Origin: a virus
Direction: 5' to 3' (one strand)
Virus record (IMG/VR): IMGVR_UViG_3300031952_000019
Location: 1 to 56,815 of that record
Length of the DNA stretch: 56,815 nucleotides
This document shows, piece by piece, positions 14,533 through 23,554 of the stretch; the first letter of the stretch is position 1; every line of letters starts with the position of its first letter. The translations under genes were made by a program, and so were the position numbers. Under the pieces are notes generated by a model that was not told where the DNA came from, ran no database searches, and was given only the letters and a program-made list of their open reading frames with translations.

Positions 14533-16515
14533 ATGCCAGTAAGACAAGCTGTATGGACATCTGAAATGCAGTTTAAATATGGAACCACCAATTTTGACAA
14601 TACTGAAGTTATTGGTGGTAACGATGCTGCATACTTGGCATTGATTAGGAAAAGTAATATTGCTGACAATGTACCATTTGACATTGAAACTGATTATTCA
14701 TACGATCCTACTAAGATTGAAGTTGCAGATGGTTCTGCTAGATTGTTTAGGTCGGTAGCAGAACAAGTTTCTTTTCTTTTTAATACACCATCAGACTATA
14801 CTTATGATGCCGCAAAGATAGAAGTTGCTGGAGGAATGGCTCAATTAAAAAATCCTTCAATATTGCTTCAGCCATATGCATGGTGGCATTTGAATGAAAC
14901 TTCGGGAACTTCAGCTGAAGATTCTTCTGGTTATGGAAGAACAGGATCGTTGATTAACACTCCTTTGTGGGTAGCCGCGAAAATAAATAATGGGTTGTTG
15001 CTTAATGGAACTACTCAATATGTAGATTGTGGAAGTATTTTTAGCAAAGAAAGGTCAGAACCTTTTAGCATTGAAGCGTGGATGAACACAACTAATTTAA
15101 CAGGGATAAAACATGTTGTATCTAAGTATGCTACCAATAAAGGTTTTGGGATGTTTTTTGATGCTGGTAGATATTTCTTTTACATTGCTTCCGATGGAAC
15201 TTACAGAGCAGGAAGAAGAACCAATACCACTTATGGTGATGGTTTATGGCACCACTGTATAATGACATATGATGGAAGTTCCACAGTAGCAGGAATGAAA
15301 ATTTATGTTGATGGGGCAATTCCAGCAACAACGATAACCCAAGATACACTTACTTCGGGAACAATAGTAAATGCATCTACTTTAAAGATGGCTCTCGGTG
15401 CAGGAGCTTATTTGGCGTGTACTTTGGATGAAGTAGTAATTTATGAAAAAGAATTGACGGCTGCCGAGGTGGCATATAGATATAATGTGGGGGCAGGAAT
15501 TGAAACAATGCCCGGAACGTATCCGATAGATAATCCTGCAATTTATAATAACACGGGGTATGTGGCTTCATTACCGATGACAGTTTTTACTGAAACAGCT
15601 ACAAAGCCTGCGGGAACTGAAATAAAATATCATGTATCTTCTAACAATGGAGAAGAATGGAAGTATTGGACAGGCACAGTATGGGATGATTCCGATGGGA
15701 CATATACCCAAGCCAATTCAGCAAGCGTTATAAGTACTAATATTGGAACTATTGCTAGTTCAGGAACATTTAAGTTTAAAGCTTTACTTCATTCCGATAC
15801 TGGGCTTGCTCGACCATTATTAGATACAATTTATATGTCTTCTGGGTTAACATATCCAGTAGGTTCATTTGAAATTGCTATGGTTTATGATATAATCCCC
15901 ACGCAAGTATTTCAATGGCTAACTTTTGTTGAGACAGCTACAAAACCTGTAAATACAACTTTATATTACAAGCATAGTGAGGATTCTGGAAGTACATGGA
16001 GTGTTAATTGGCAAACTGCTATAAATACCCAAATAGAAATTTTAGAAATAACAAGTCCCGAAAAAATAAGGTTTAAAGCCCAATTAACAACAATAGTTAC
16101 AACAGCAACTCCGTTGCTTTCTAATTTGTTAATAACTTGTGAAGCTGGTTATGAAAATAGCGGGTTCTATGAGTCACATCCTTACCAACCTGCTAGTACA
16201 TACTATATGGGAGTGTACTTGTATAAGGTTACTTTTGAATTAGTTTTACCAGTTGGAACAACTGCTGTAGTAGTAATTAGAGGAATTAATCACGAGCTAG
16301 AAGAAAGTTATATAGAGTATGCTAGTGGGGAAAATATAAATTATAGTGGAAATATAATTCAGTGGAGAGTGCTATTTACATCTACTGGGGAAAACACCCC
16401 AAGATTAAATATGTTGGAAATCGATTATGATACGATTGTAGGTATAATGCAATCTGTAAATGTAGCTACAGAAGCTTTGTTAAAAAATCCTTTGTTAACG
16501 TTACAGTTGAATTAG
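14533..16515 (+). CDS. LamG/concanavalin-like lectin protein in head module
   Basis: The 660-residue product has a Laminin_G_3-type lectin domain at residues ~115-325: WWHLNETSGTSAEDSSGYGR, AWMNTTNLTG, DGLWHHCIMTYDG, MKIYVDGA, LDEVVIYEKELTAAEV. It is preceded by two copies of a short unit (YSYDPTKIEVADGSA and YTYDAAKIEVAGGMA). The C-terminal half repeats fibronectin-like or fibre-like strands (FVETATKP occurs twice in similar form: MTVFTETATKPAG, LTFVETATKPVN). It likely binds glycans. Its place among head genes suggests a head fibre or decoration adhesin. GGAG precedes the ATG. Confidence 0.8.
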   Translation: MPVRQAVWTSEMQFKYGTTNFDNTEVIGGNDAAYLALIRKSNIADNVPFDIETDYSYDPTKIEVADGSARLFRSVAEQVSFLFNTPSDYTYDAAKIEVAGGMAQLKNPSILLQPYAWWHLNETSGTSAEDSSGYGRTGSLINTPLWVAAKINNGLLLNGTTQYVDCGSIFSKERSEPFSIEAWMNTTNLTGIKHVVSKYATNKGFGMFFDAGRYFFYIASDGTYRAGRRTNTTYGDGLWHHCIMTYDGSSTVAGMKIYVDGAIPATTITQDTLTSGTIVNASTLKMALGAGAYLACTLDEVVIYEKELTAAEVAYRYNVGAGIETMPGTYPIDNPAIYNNTGYVASLPMTVFTETATKPAGTEIKYHVSSNNGEEWKYWTGTVWDDSDGTYTQANSASVISTNIGTIASSGTFKFKALLHSDTGLARPLLDTIYMSSGLTYPVGSFEIAMVYDIIPTQVFQWLTFVETATKPVNTTLYYKHSEDSGSTWSVNWQTAINTQIEILEITSPEKIRFKAQLTTIVTTATPLLSNLLITCEAGYENSGFYESHPYQPASTYYMGVYLYKVTFELVLPVGTTAVVVIRGINHELEESYIEYASGENINYSGNIIQWRVLFTSTGENTPRLNMLEIDYDTIVGIMQSVNVATEALLKNPLLTLQLN

Positions 16516-16528
16516 AAGGAAATTAAAA

Positions 16529-18019
16529 ATGGTTATTGATAAGAGACAGTTTTACACTATAGAGACGCTAAGTGAGCATATGGCCGAAAGTCCTGAAGGG
16601 TTTTTATATTGCTATGACGTTCCTATTGCTAGAACTGGGGATCAGATTTACAAAGCCGATGAAGTTCCCGTAGAACCTAATAATCAAGGGCTGGTCACGA
16701 TCAAGAGAGATGAAACAGAAGTGTTTAATGAAAACACAATTAAGTCTTTTGAGGGAAAACCAGTAACTATTGACCATCCAGATACAATGGTCACTTCTGA
16801 AAATTGGAAAGATTTGGCTCATGGATTTGTTCAAAATATAAGAAGAGGGATAAGGGAACAAGCCGATTTATTACTTGGCGATATTGTTATTACTACTAAA
16901 CAAGCAATTGAATTAGTAAAGAATGGTTTGAGACAAGTGAGTTGTGGTTATGACGCAGAGTATGAGCAGATTGAGAAAGGTTTAGGAAAACAAGTAGACA
17001 TTATTGGAAATCACATAGCTTTGGTCATGCGGGGAAGAGCAGGTGTGCGGTGTGTAATAGGGGATAAAGAATGTTCTAATTGCGGCAAATGTAAAATAAT
17101 TATACAGGAGGATAAAATGGGAATTAAGAAGAGGTTTAAGGATGCTCTTATGAAAGCTCTCGATGCTATTCCTGACGACGAGACTGATGAAGAGAAAAAG
17201 AAAGTTGCCGAAGCAAAAGATGCCGAAGCTGCAAAAGTGGAGGAATTGAAAGCTCTCGACAAAAAATCAAAAGATCAGGAAGAGGGAATGTCTGAAGAAG
17301 GGAAAGAAAAGGAAAAAGTAAAAGATGAAGAGACTGCAAAGGTAGAAGAGCTCAAAGCCCTAGACAGAAAAGCAAAAGATATTGAAGCTGCCGAAGCTGC
17401 TAAAGCAGTTGATCAGGAAGAAGGCGAAGAGTGTAATTGTATGGAAGAACTCACTTCTAAAATAGCAGCTCTTGAAGCAACTATTGCTACTATGCAGAAA
17501 GCTCTTGAAGCCTTGGTAGCCTCTGATAAAGAAGTTCATTCGAGTCTTGATGAAGAAGGCGCAAGGATTGAAGAAGATCTTAAAAAAGACCTCCAGGCGG
17601 GGGTACAAGATTCTGGAACAAAAGACGCTTGGGAATGCCAAACAGTCGATGAGAAGAAAGCAGCAAAGGATTGCGATTCTGTTTGGGCAGATGTTGCTTA
17701 TAGAGCCGAGTTGCTTTGTCCTGGTATTAAGTTGAGAAAGCCCACGAAGGATCATGTTAAGAGTTTGTCTGCAATTAAAGTGATTGCATTAAAGTCGGCT
17801 TTTACTTCTGACAAGGATATTGAATCTTTTGCTAAAGGAAAAGACATTGATAAGTTTTCGAAAGATGTTTTAGATATGGCCTTTGTTGGTGCTTCTGAAG
17901 TAATAAGAGTAAAGAACAACAAATCCGTAAGGGATTCAATCTTTGTTAAAACAAGCGGTGCGGTGTCTGATGTTCAGGCAATTAATAAAATGAATAAAGA
18001 GCGTTATGGGAAAAAATAA
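16529..18019 (+). CDS. Prohead protease (DUF2213) fused to scaffold
   Basis: Residues ~1-180 match DUF2213 head maturation proteases: FEGKPVTIDHP (a conserved histidine, likely catalytic) and LRQVSCGYDAEY (the likely nucleophile serine). Residues ~197-370 are a lysine/glutamate/alanine-rich coiled coil like a scaffold, with near-repeats of AAKVEELKALDKK. A compact C-terminal domain (~380-496) follows. The protease would cut the scaffold and coat after assembly. An internal start site at codon 197 should make the scaffold part alone (see 17117-18019). Confidence 0.88.
   Translation: MVIDKRQFYTIETLSEHMAESPEGFLYCYDVPIARTGDQIYKADEVPVEPNNQGLVTIKRDETEVFNENTIKSFEGKPVTIDHPDTMVTSENWKDLAHGFVQNIRRGIREQADLLLGDIVITTKQAIELVKNGLRQVSCGYDAEYEQIEKGLGKQVDIIGNHIALVMRGRAGVRCVIGDKECSNCGKCKIIIQEDKMGIKKRFKDALMKALDAIPDDETDEEKKKVAEAKDAEAAKVEELKALDKKSKDQEEGMSEEGKEKEKVKDEETAKVEELKALDRKAKDIEAAEAAKAVDQEEGEECNCMEELTSKIAALEATIATMQKALEALVASDKEVHSSLDEEGARIEEDLKKDLQAGVQDSGTKDAWECQTVDEKKAAKDCDSVWADVAYRAELLCPGIKLRKPTKDHVKSLSAIKVIALKSAFTSDKDIESFAKGKDIDKFSKDVLDMAFVGASEVIRVKNNKSVRDSIFVKTSGAVSDVQAINKMNKERYGKK
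17117..18019 (+). CDS. Nested scaffold protein from internal start
   Basis: In frame with the protease, codon 197 is an ATG preceded by CAGGAGGATAAA, a near-perfect ribosome site with a five-base spacing. Translation from here would give a 300-residue protein with the coiled coil and C-terminal domain but no protease. This is the same arrangement as phage lambda gene C/Nu3. The site falls exactly at the domain boundary, after a CSNCGKC motif that ends the protease part. Confidence 0.75.
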   Translation: MGIKKRFKDALMKALDAIPDDETDEEKKKVAEAKDAEAAKVEELKALDKKSKDQEEGMSEEGKEKEKVKDEETAKVEELKALDRKAKDIEAAEAAKAVDQEEGEECNCMEELTSKIAALEATIATMQKALEALVASDKEVHSSLDEEGARIEEDLKKDLQAGVQDSGTKDAWECQTVDEKKAAKDCDSVWADVAYRAELLCPGIKLRKPTKDHVKSLSAIKVIALKSAFTSDKDIESFAKGKDIDKFSKDVLDMAFVGASEVIRVKNNKSVRDSIFVKTSGAVSDVQAINKMNKERYGKK

Positions 18020-18043
18020 CAAATAATAGAGGAGGATATGATT

Positions 18044-18505
18044 ATGACTAATGCGTATTTATACAGAATGCCTGCTGGAATCGCGGGAGATGTTACTCGG
18101 AAAGAAGTAGCTAAGATAGAAGCCGAAATAATTGATGCAAACACATTAACACCTACTGTATTTGGAATTCCGGTGAAAATGGTTTCTGGTAAAATTGAAC
18201 GTCTTAATGGTGGTGGAGATACTATCTATGGCTTCTTGGTTCGTCCTTACCCAACTTCAGCGGCTACAAGCGAAGCTTTGGCAGTGGGAACGCCGTCTTT
18301 GGTTAATGCAGCTAATATTTTAAGAAGCGGTTATATGACCGTTAAAGTTACTGCTGGGGTAGCGGTGAAGAATGCAAATGTTCTTTTCAATGCTACTACT
18401 GGATTAGTTGAAGCTGGTGCTTCTGGTGGAACTTCAATTTCAAATGCTTTCTTTATGGGAGCTGCGGATGCTGATGGTAATGTAGAAATTGTTTACAATA
18501 TCTAA
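18044..18505 (+). CDS. Capsid cement/decoration protein
   Basis: The 153-residue product lies between the scaffold and the major capsid protein and has the beta-rich, glycine/alanine/valine-rich make-up of head decoration proteins (GIPVKMVSGKIERLNGGGD, RSGYMTVKVTAGVAVKNANV). Such proteins bind between capsomers and stabilise the shell. ATG 18044 is preferred because GGAGG lies eight bases upstream; an ATG two codons earlier is too close. Confidence 0.75.
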   Translation: MTNAYLYRMPAGIAGDVTRKEVAKIEAEIIDANTLTPTVFGIPVKMVSGKIERLNGGGDTIYGFLVRPYPTSAATSEALAVGTPSLVNAANILRSGYMTVKVTAGVAVKNANVLFNATTGLVEAGASGGTSISNAFFMGAADADGNVEIVYNI

Positions 18506-18535
18506 TGAGATTAAATTTTAATTTAGGAGGAAAAA

Positions 18536-19534
18536 ATGATTACATACGATAAAATGACAATTGATAGCACAGGTGCTTTTCTGATTTCTGAATTGGAAAG
18601 GCTTGATCAGACTCTACATGAGCCTCTTGTATCGGTAACTTGGGGTAGAGATATTGATCTTCGTGAAGACGTGAGCATTGCCGATGAAGCCTCTAGCTTC
18701 ACCAATTCAGCATTTGCGTCTGCTGGTGGATTTACTTCTACCGGTAAAAACTTTATTGGTAAAAATTCTAACTCTATTCCGGGAGTTGGATTGGACATTG
18801 GAAAGACAACCTCTCCCTTGTTTCTCTGGGGTTCTGAAGTTGCTTATACAATCCCAGAACTGATGTCTGCACAGCAGTTGGGTCGTCCGGTTGATACCCA
18901 GAAATATGCAGCAATGCAGATTAAGTATCAGATGGACATTGATGAAATGGTATACATTGGTGATAGCAGTCTTACTCAGTATGGTTTGGTTAATTCAACT
19001 GCCGTAACCACTGGTTTTGTAGCGACAAAGGCCTCTGGATATACTCAGTGGGTTCCGTCTGCATTGAATGCATATACTGCAGCAACTCCTGATGAAATTC
19101 TCAATGATGTTAATTCTCTTATTGAGACTGGTTGGAGCAATGCAGCATTTGTAGTTTGCCCAAGCAAGCTTCTTTTGCCCCCTGCAGAATTTGCCTACAT
19201 TGTCAGTCAGAAAGTTTCTACAGCTGGTAATGTTTCCATCCTTTCTTTCCTTGAAGATAATTGTATTTCTTTGAAAGTAAATGGAAAGAAACTTGATATT
19301 CAGCCTCTGAAGTGGTTGACAGGTCGCGGAGTCGCAGCAGGGTCTCCTTCCGCAGCAACAAACCGTATGGCAGTTTATACCCAGGATAAGAATCGTGTTA
19401 GATACCCATTAGTTCCTTTACAGAGAACCCCCTTGGAGTATCGTAGTATTTATCATATCACAACTTATTTTGGTCGTTTAGGTTGTACGGAAGTAGTCTA
19501 TCCCGAAACAATTCTTTATCGGGATGGGATTTAG
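18536..19534 (+). CDS. Major capsid protein (DUF2184)
   Basis: The 332-residue product matches the DUF2184 capsid family: AFLISELERLDQTLHEPL near the N-terminus, VTWGRDIDLRED, the central TIPELMSAQQLGRPVDTQK and MDIDEMVYIGDSSLTQYGL, and a C-terminal HITTYFGRLGCTEVVYPETI. It should form the HK97-fold shell. The ATG has TAGGAGG upstream. Fewer rare codons and strong ribosome sites here fit a highly expressed gene. Confidence 0.9.
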   Translation: MITYDKMTIDSTGAFLISELERLDQTLHEPLVSVTWGRDIDLREDVSIADEASSFTNSAFASAGGFTSTGKNFIGKNSNSIPGVGLDIGKTTSPLFLWGSEVAYTIPELMSAQQLGRPVDTQKYAAMQIKYQMDIDEMVYIGDSSLTQYGLVNSTAVTTGFVATKASGYTQWVPSALNAYTAATPDEILNDVNSLIETGWSNAAFVVCPSKLLLPPAEFAYIVSQKVSTAGNVSILSFLEDNCISLKVNGKKLDIQPLKWLTGRGVAAGSPSAATNRMAVYTQDKNRVRYPLVPLQRTPLEYRSIYHITTYFGRLGCTEVVYPETILYRDGI

Positions 19535-19558
19535 TTTGTAAACAAAAAGGAGAAACTT

Positions 19559-19948
19559 ATGATTAAGATTCAGTTGAAGAGACCTATCGAATTGCCAGTC
19601 GGAGACAGATGTATTTTAAGGCCAGGAATTCATAGTATTCCAGACGACGTCTTTTCTCATTGGTTTATTCAAGGAATGGTCATAGCTGGCGATGTTGTTG
19701 TTCTTGACGTTGCCAGTGTACCACCTCCCTTGATACCAAAGCCAAAGATAGAGGCTAAAGTGAGAGAGTCTGGTAGTTTTGTTAAAGTTGGAGTAGAAAA
19801 GGTTGTCGTAGAAGAAATTAAATCAGCAACTCCAATAGTAGTTCCAACGATATTGGTAGAACCTGCAATTTCTATTAAAGAAAATATAGTGGAAACTAAG
19901 GTTGAAGAAAAATCTAAAACAGTAATAAATAAAAGAAGGAAATTATGA
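19559..19948 (+). CDS. Small head-region protein with long extended tail
   Basis: The 129-residue product has a compact N-terminal part (KIQLKRPIELPVGDRCILRP, then DDVFSHWFIQGMVIAGDVVVL) and a C-terminal half rich in V, E, K and P (PPPLIPKPKIEAKV onward) that looks extended. Small proteins with a similar start are common after capsid genes in phages. The function is not known. It overlaps the DUF4054 gene by four bases. Confidence 0.6.
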   Translation: MIKIQLKRPIELPVGDRCILRPGIHSIPDDVFSHWFIQGMVIAGDVVVLDVASVPPPLIPKPKIEAKVRESGSFVKVGVEKVVVEEIKSATPIVVPTILVEPAISIKENIVETKVEEKSKTVINKRRKL

Positions 19949-20343
19949 GCTTTACTGTTGAACAATTTAGACTAGACTTTTCGGAGTTCTCTGCTATAAA
20001 TCCACAGGTGTATTCTAATGGATTAATTAACTTTTGGGCAGGAATAGGAGATTTAAGACTTAATATAGATAGATGGGGTGATCTTAGAGATCATGGCTTG
20101 GAGTTATTTGTAGCCCATCATATCTCAATTTCTGTAGCAGATAAAAATGTAGCAGCTCTAGGAGGTATTACTGGGCAAGCTTCGAGTCTAAAGAGTAGTA
20201 AGTCAGTTGGAGATGTTAGTGTTAGTTATGATAATAATGCCATGATTGAAACTGATGGGGGAAACTATAATCTGACAACATATGGAAGAGAGTTTTTAAG
20301 GTTAGCAAGAATAGTAGGTATGGGTGGAGCACAGATAATATGA
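19945..20343 (+). CDS. DUF4054 head-tail connector
   Basis: The 132-residue product matches DUF4054: FRLDFSEFSAINPQVYSNGL, INFWAGIGDLRLN, ELFVAHHISI, and the glycine/serine-rich VGDVSVSYD segment with a final TTYGREFLRLAR. The family lies after the capsid gene in many myoviruses and is taken as an adaptor bound to the portal. Confidence 0.85.
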   Translation: MSFTVEQFRLDFSEFSAINPQVYSNGLINFWAGIGDLRLNIDRWGDLRDHGLELFVAHHISISVADKNVAALGGITGQASSLKSSKSVGDVSVSYDNNAMIETDGGNYNLTTYGREFLRLARIVGMGGAQII

Positions 20344-20996
20344 TTAAGGGCAAAGTCTCTTTAAAAACTAAGGTGAATAATACTCTTGCTTTAATTAAAT
20401 CAATTAAGAGTATTTCAGGTATGGAAGTTCTTGTTGGTATTCCCGAAGATAGTTCTAAAAGAGAAGAAGGAATGGTTACAAATGCTCAACTAATCATGTA
20501 TCACACAAAGGGGGTTCAGTCTAAAAAATCATCTCAAGGGATAGAAGGTAATGAAGATACTAGTACTCAGTATGGAGTTGCCCAATCAGTGTATATTACC
20601 GCAAAAGGATCTCCTTTGTGGAAACTCCCACCGCGACCAATTATTGAACCGGCATTAGAAGCTCAGGGAAATAGAGAGCGGATACAAGAAGATTTAAAAC
20701 TTGCTGCAAAAGAAATGCTTGATGGTAAATCAACTGAGGCCATTAATGCATTACATGTTGCCGGAATTGATGCAGTAAATATGATTAAGGATTGGTTTAT
20801 CGATCCTAGGAATAATTGGCCGCTTGCAACAGATGCAACAGTTCAGGCTAGTATAAATAGGAAGTACAAAAGTAAAAGAAAAAGAGCTGCAAAGATGGAC
20901 GCTTATAAAGCAGGGAAAGAGGGTTCCAAGCAGTTGCTTGTTGACACTGGACAAATGAGAAATGCTATTACTTATATTGTGGATGTAGTTAAATGA
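20340..20996 (+). CDS. Neck/tail-completion protein
   Basis: The 218-residue product resembles tail-completion or HK97 gp10-like proteins: GMEVLVGIPE near the N-terminus, a lysine-rich middle, and LLVDTGQMRNAITYIV at the C-terminus, where VDTG-x-[LM]-R is the family's best-known motif. PPRPIIEPAL around residue 100 is also typical. It would join the tail to the head. Confidence 0.8.
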   Translation: MIKGKVSLKTKVNNTLALIKSIKSISGMEVLVGIPEDSSKREEGMVTNAQLIMYHTKGVQSKKSSQGIEGNEDTSTQYGVAQSVYITAKGSPLWKLPPRPIIEPALEAQGNRERIQEDLKLAAKEMLDGKSTEAINALHVAGIDAVNMIKDWFIDPRNNWPLATDATVQASINRKYKSKRKRAAKMDAYKAGKEGSKQLLVDTGQMRNAITYIVDVVK

Positions 20997-21355
20997 TTAA
21001 TCTGGCAGATATAGTTAATGATCCGGATTTAGCACAGCAGTTTGTTGTCTACAGATCAACAGGCAGTTTTGTTAAGGGGAGATGGGTAGAGAGTGCATCT
21101 GAACAGATTACTATGTTTGGAGTTATTTCAGTGATGAGTCAAAAGGAATTAAGTTTTATACCAGAGGGGGACAGAGCTTCAGGAGCTATGGTTTTTCATA
21201 CAAACAAAGAATTGTTTGTAACTAGGGCGGGAACAGAGCCTGGAACTTCTGACAAGATATTATGGAGAGGGGAATTTTATAAGTTGTTTAATGTATTCCC
21301 ATATTCAGATTATGGTTACTATAAAGCAGTTGGCGAAAGAATGAAGGGTAATTAA
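20993..21355 (+). CDS. Head-tail joining (stopper-like) protein
   Basis: The 120-residue product is beta-rich, with a central MFGVISVMSQKELSFIPEGD and a C-terminal ILWRGEFYKLFNVFPYSDYG. Its size, place and strand pattern fit small beta-barrel head completion proteins. The assignment rests mostly on position. It overlaps the previous gene by four bases. Confidence 0.65.
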   Translation: MINLADIVNDPDLAQQFVVYRSTGSFVKGRWVESASEQITMFGVISVMSQKELSFIPEGDRASGAMVFHTNKELFVTRAGTEPGTSDKILWRGEFYKLFNVFPYSDYGYYKAVGERMKGN

Positions 21356-21356
21356 A

Positions 21357-21923
21357 GTGGTAGATATTAATTTGACATTACAAGAATTTGAAAATCTTAT
21401 GCAGGAAATAATTGCAACTATTACGGGATTAGATGCAAATTCCAATGTCAGAGTTTCTTGGCCTTCCGGTGGTGCTCCTGCAATTGGTATTGAAGATAAT
21501 ATTGTTTTTATACAATGTTATGAAGTAGATAGTCCCATAAATAGAGAGAGGGAACAAATTTTTACGGAGGTAATGTCTCCTTCAGAGTTTAACATGGCCA
21601 CAAGTTATACGAGAGTAATGCAAGTAGGTCTTATTTTGTATGGGGACAATTCATTTGAAAATGCTCAGGCAATTAGGGACAATATGTTTTACCCAGAAAT
21701 TAGATTGTTGATGTCAAGGAATAATCTTTATTTGGTGCATGATATACCTGCTCCAAGAAGAGTTCCAGAGTTATTCAATGATCAATGGTGGAAACGAGTT
21801 GATATGACAATTCGTTTTAATGAGTTGGTAGTCCGGAATGTGTCTGTTCCGATAATAGAGAGCATGGAAGTTATTGTTAGAAATTCTGATGGTAACGAAA
21901 TTGCCGACATAAATATTCAATAG
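21357..21923 (+). CDS. Neck/tail terminator protein
   Basis: The 188-residue product has SNVRVSWPSGGAPAIGIEDN near residue 24, a loop-containing beta-sheet core and a final VRNVSVPIIESMEVIVRN segment. This agrees with the phage neck terminator (gp12/LIC_12616-like) proteins that precede the sheath gene in DUF3383-type phages. It starts at GTG 21357 with AAGGG upstream and lies 11 bases before the sheath. Confidence 0.75.
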   Translation: MVDINLTLQEFENLMQEIIATITGLDANSNVRVSWPSGGAPAIGIEDNIVFIQCYEVDSPINREREQIFTEVMSPSEFNMATSYTRVMQVGLILYGDNSFENAQAIRDNMFYPEIRLLMSRNNLYLVHDIPAPRRVPELFNDQWWKRVDMTIRFNELVVRNVSVPIIESMEVIVRNSDGNEIADINIQ

Positions 21924-21934
21924 CGAGGTGGAAA

Positions 21935-23071
21935 ATGACAACTTTAAATTTAGATTCAATAGTGGATGTGGTAGTGCTAGTTTCTCCTGCATCTGCTCCT
22001 CGAGCTACCTTTAATCAATTATTGATTTTAGGTATTAAGGGGATTTCAATTTCAAATCCGATAACTAGTTCGGAAAGAGTCCGTCAGTATGTACAAGTAT
22101 CAGACATGTTGCTTGATGGATTTGCCACTACGGATGAAGAGTATAAAGCGGCTTCTTTGTATTTTGCCCAAACACCTGCTCCTTCGATTGTTTGGATTGG
22201 GGTACAAGACACAACTATGAGTCCTCCAGAAGATGTATTAACAGCTTTAATGGAATGTAGAGCGATTAATGCCGATTGGTATCAGTGTTATTCAACTGTA
22301 GTTACCACTTCTGAAATTCCTGCCATTGCTCTTTGGACGGAAACAACTCTACCTTCAACAGTGTTCTTGTACAATTCTTCTGATTCTGACATTCTTGTGG
22401 CAGGGGTTATTCCAGATGATGTTGCAACTATCTTAAAGAATTTTAGTTATAAAAAGACAATGGGTCAGTATAGTGTGACTCCTCATATTATTGCAGGAGC
22501 AATTGGAGTTGCAAATGGCTTGACTACAGGCCTCGCAAATAGTGCTTATACTATGTTTGGCAAAAAAATAGTGGGAGTGTCAACAGAGAATTTATCATAC
22601 AATGCAAAACAGATTGTAGAATCTAAAAATTGTAATTTGTATTTATCATATGCAAATTATTATACCATTTTTGAACCAGGCATAATGGCAAACGGATATT
22701 TTTATGATCAAATTCTCAATAGAGATATTCTTGTAAATGATATTCAGTTGTCATGTATGGATTTGTTATTTCAAAATCCTAAGATTCCGCAGACTGAATC
22801 CGGTATGACAATGATTTATAATGCTTTATCCCAGGCTTGTCAATTGGCAGTTATCAGGGGTCATTTAGGGCCGGGAACATACACTGGCATTCCATTTTTG
22901 AATTTAAATACTGGGGATGCAATGCCTCAAGGATATGTTATTCAAAGTTTGCCACTATCACAGCAATCAAATTTAGATAGGGCATTAAGAAAAGCAACTC
23001 CTTTTTATGTTACAATAAAAGAGGCAGGGGCAGTTCATAGTATGACTATAGAAGTAATAGTAAACGTATAA
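21935..23071 (+). CDS. Tail sheath protein (DUF3383)
   Basis: The 378-residue product matches the DUF3383 sheath family: ATFNQLLILG near the start, ASLYFAQTPAPSIVWIGVQD (~73-92), ITSSERVRQY, a central YTMFGKKIVGV and a C-terminal VIQSLPLSQQSNLDRALRKA followed by a beta strand that links neighbours (HSMTIEVIVNV). It shows that the virion has a contractile tail. The ATG has GAGGTGG upstream. Confidence 0.9.
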   Translation: MTTLNLDSIVDVVVLVSPASAPRATFNQLLILGIKGISISNPITSSERVRQYVQVSDMLLDGFATTDEEYKAASLYFAQTPAPSIVWIGVQDTTMSPPEDVLTALMECRAINADWYQCYSTVVTTSEIPAIALWTETTLPSTVFLYNSSDSDILVAGVIPDDVATILKNFSYKKTMGQYSVTPHIIAGAIGVANGLTTGLANSAYTMFGKKIVGVSTENLSYNAKQIVESKNCNLYLSYANYYTIFEPGIMANGYFYDQILNRDILVNDIQLSCMDLLFQNPKIPQTESGMTMIYNALSQACQLAVIRGHLGPGTYTGIPFLNLNTGDAMPQGYVIQSLPLSQQSNLDRALRKATPFYVTIKEAGAVHSMTIEVIVNV

Positions 23072-23081
23072 AGGAGGAATT

Positions 23082-23522
23082 ATGTCACAAACAACTTATT
23101 CATTTTTAGATAGTGTGCTTATCTTAGCGCATCCTGCGGAGGCGACTCCATTTGTTTTCGTTGGAGAAGGTACGGGAAGTATTACAGTATCAATGTCGGA
23201 AACACGAACTATACATGATATTGCAGCTGATGGCTCAGTAATGGTAACAAAAGTGGCGGGAAATAACGGGCAAATTAGTATTGATGTTCAACAGACTTCA
23301 AATGCTCATAGATCTATGTTAGCATTTTTTAACAGGCTTATTCAAGCTCCACCTGATCAATGGGCGCAAGCAACTTTAGCAGTTAGAAATATAACGGATC
23401 ACTCAGGACATTTATGTACGGGAATATCTCCTCAGAAAGTTCCTGATAAGGTTTATAAGAAAGAAGGTGGGCATGTTACTTGGGTATTGTTGGCTGCTGA
23501 TATACAGAGTTCAACATTTTAA
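23082..23522 (+). CDS. Tail tube protein (DUF3277)
   Basis: The 146-residue product matches DUF3277, the tube protein partner of DUF3383 sheaths: TYSFLDSVLILAHPAEA at the N-terminus, IAADGSVMVTKVAGNNGQIS, and a C-terminal DHSGHLCTGISPQKVPD with VTWVLLAADI. It forms the inner tail tube. AAGGAGG precedes the ATG. Confidence 0.88.
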   Translation: MSQTTYSFLDSVLILAHPAEATPFVFVGEGTGSITVSMSETRTIHDIAADGSVMVTKVAGNNGQISIDVQQTSNAHRSMLAFFNRLIQAPPDQWAQATLAVRNITDHSGHLCTGISPQKVPDKVYKKEGGHVTWVLLAADIQSSTF

Positions 23523-23554
23523 TTAATTTGACATAACTAAAAAGGAGAAAAGAA

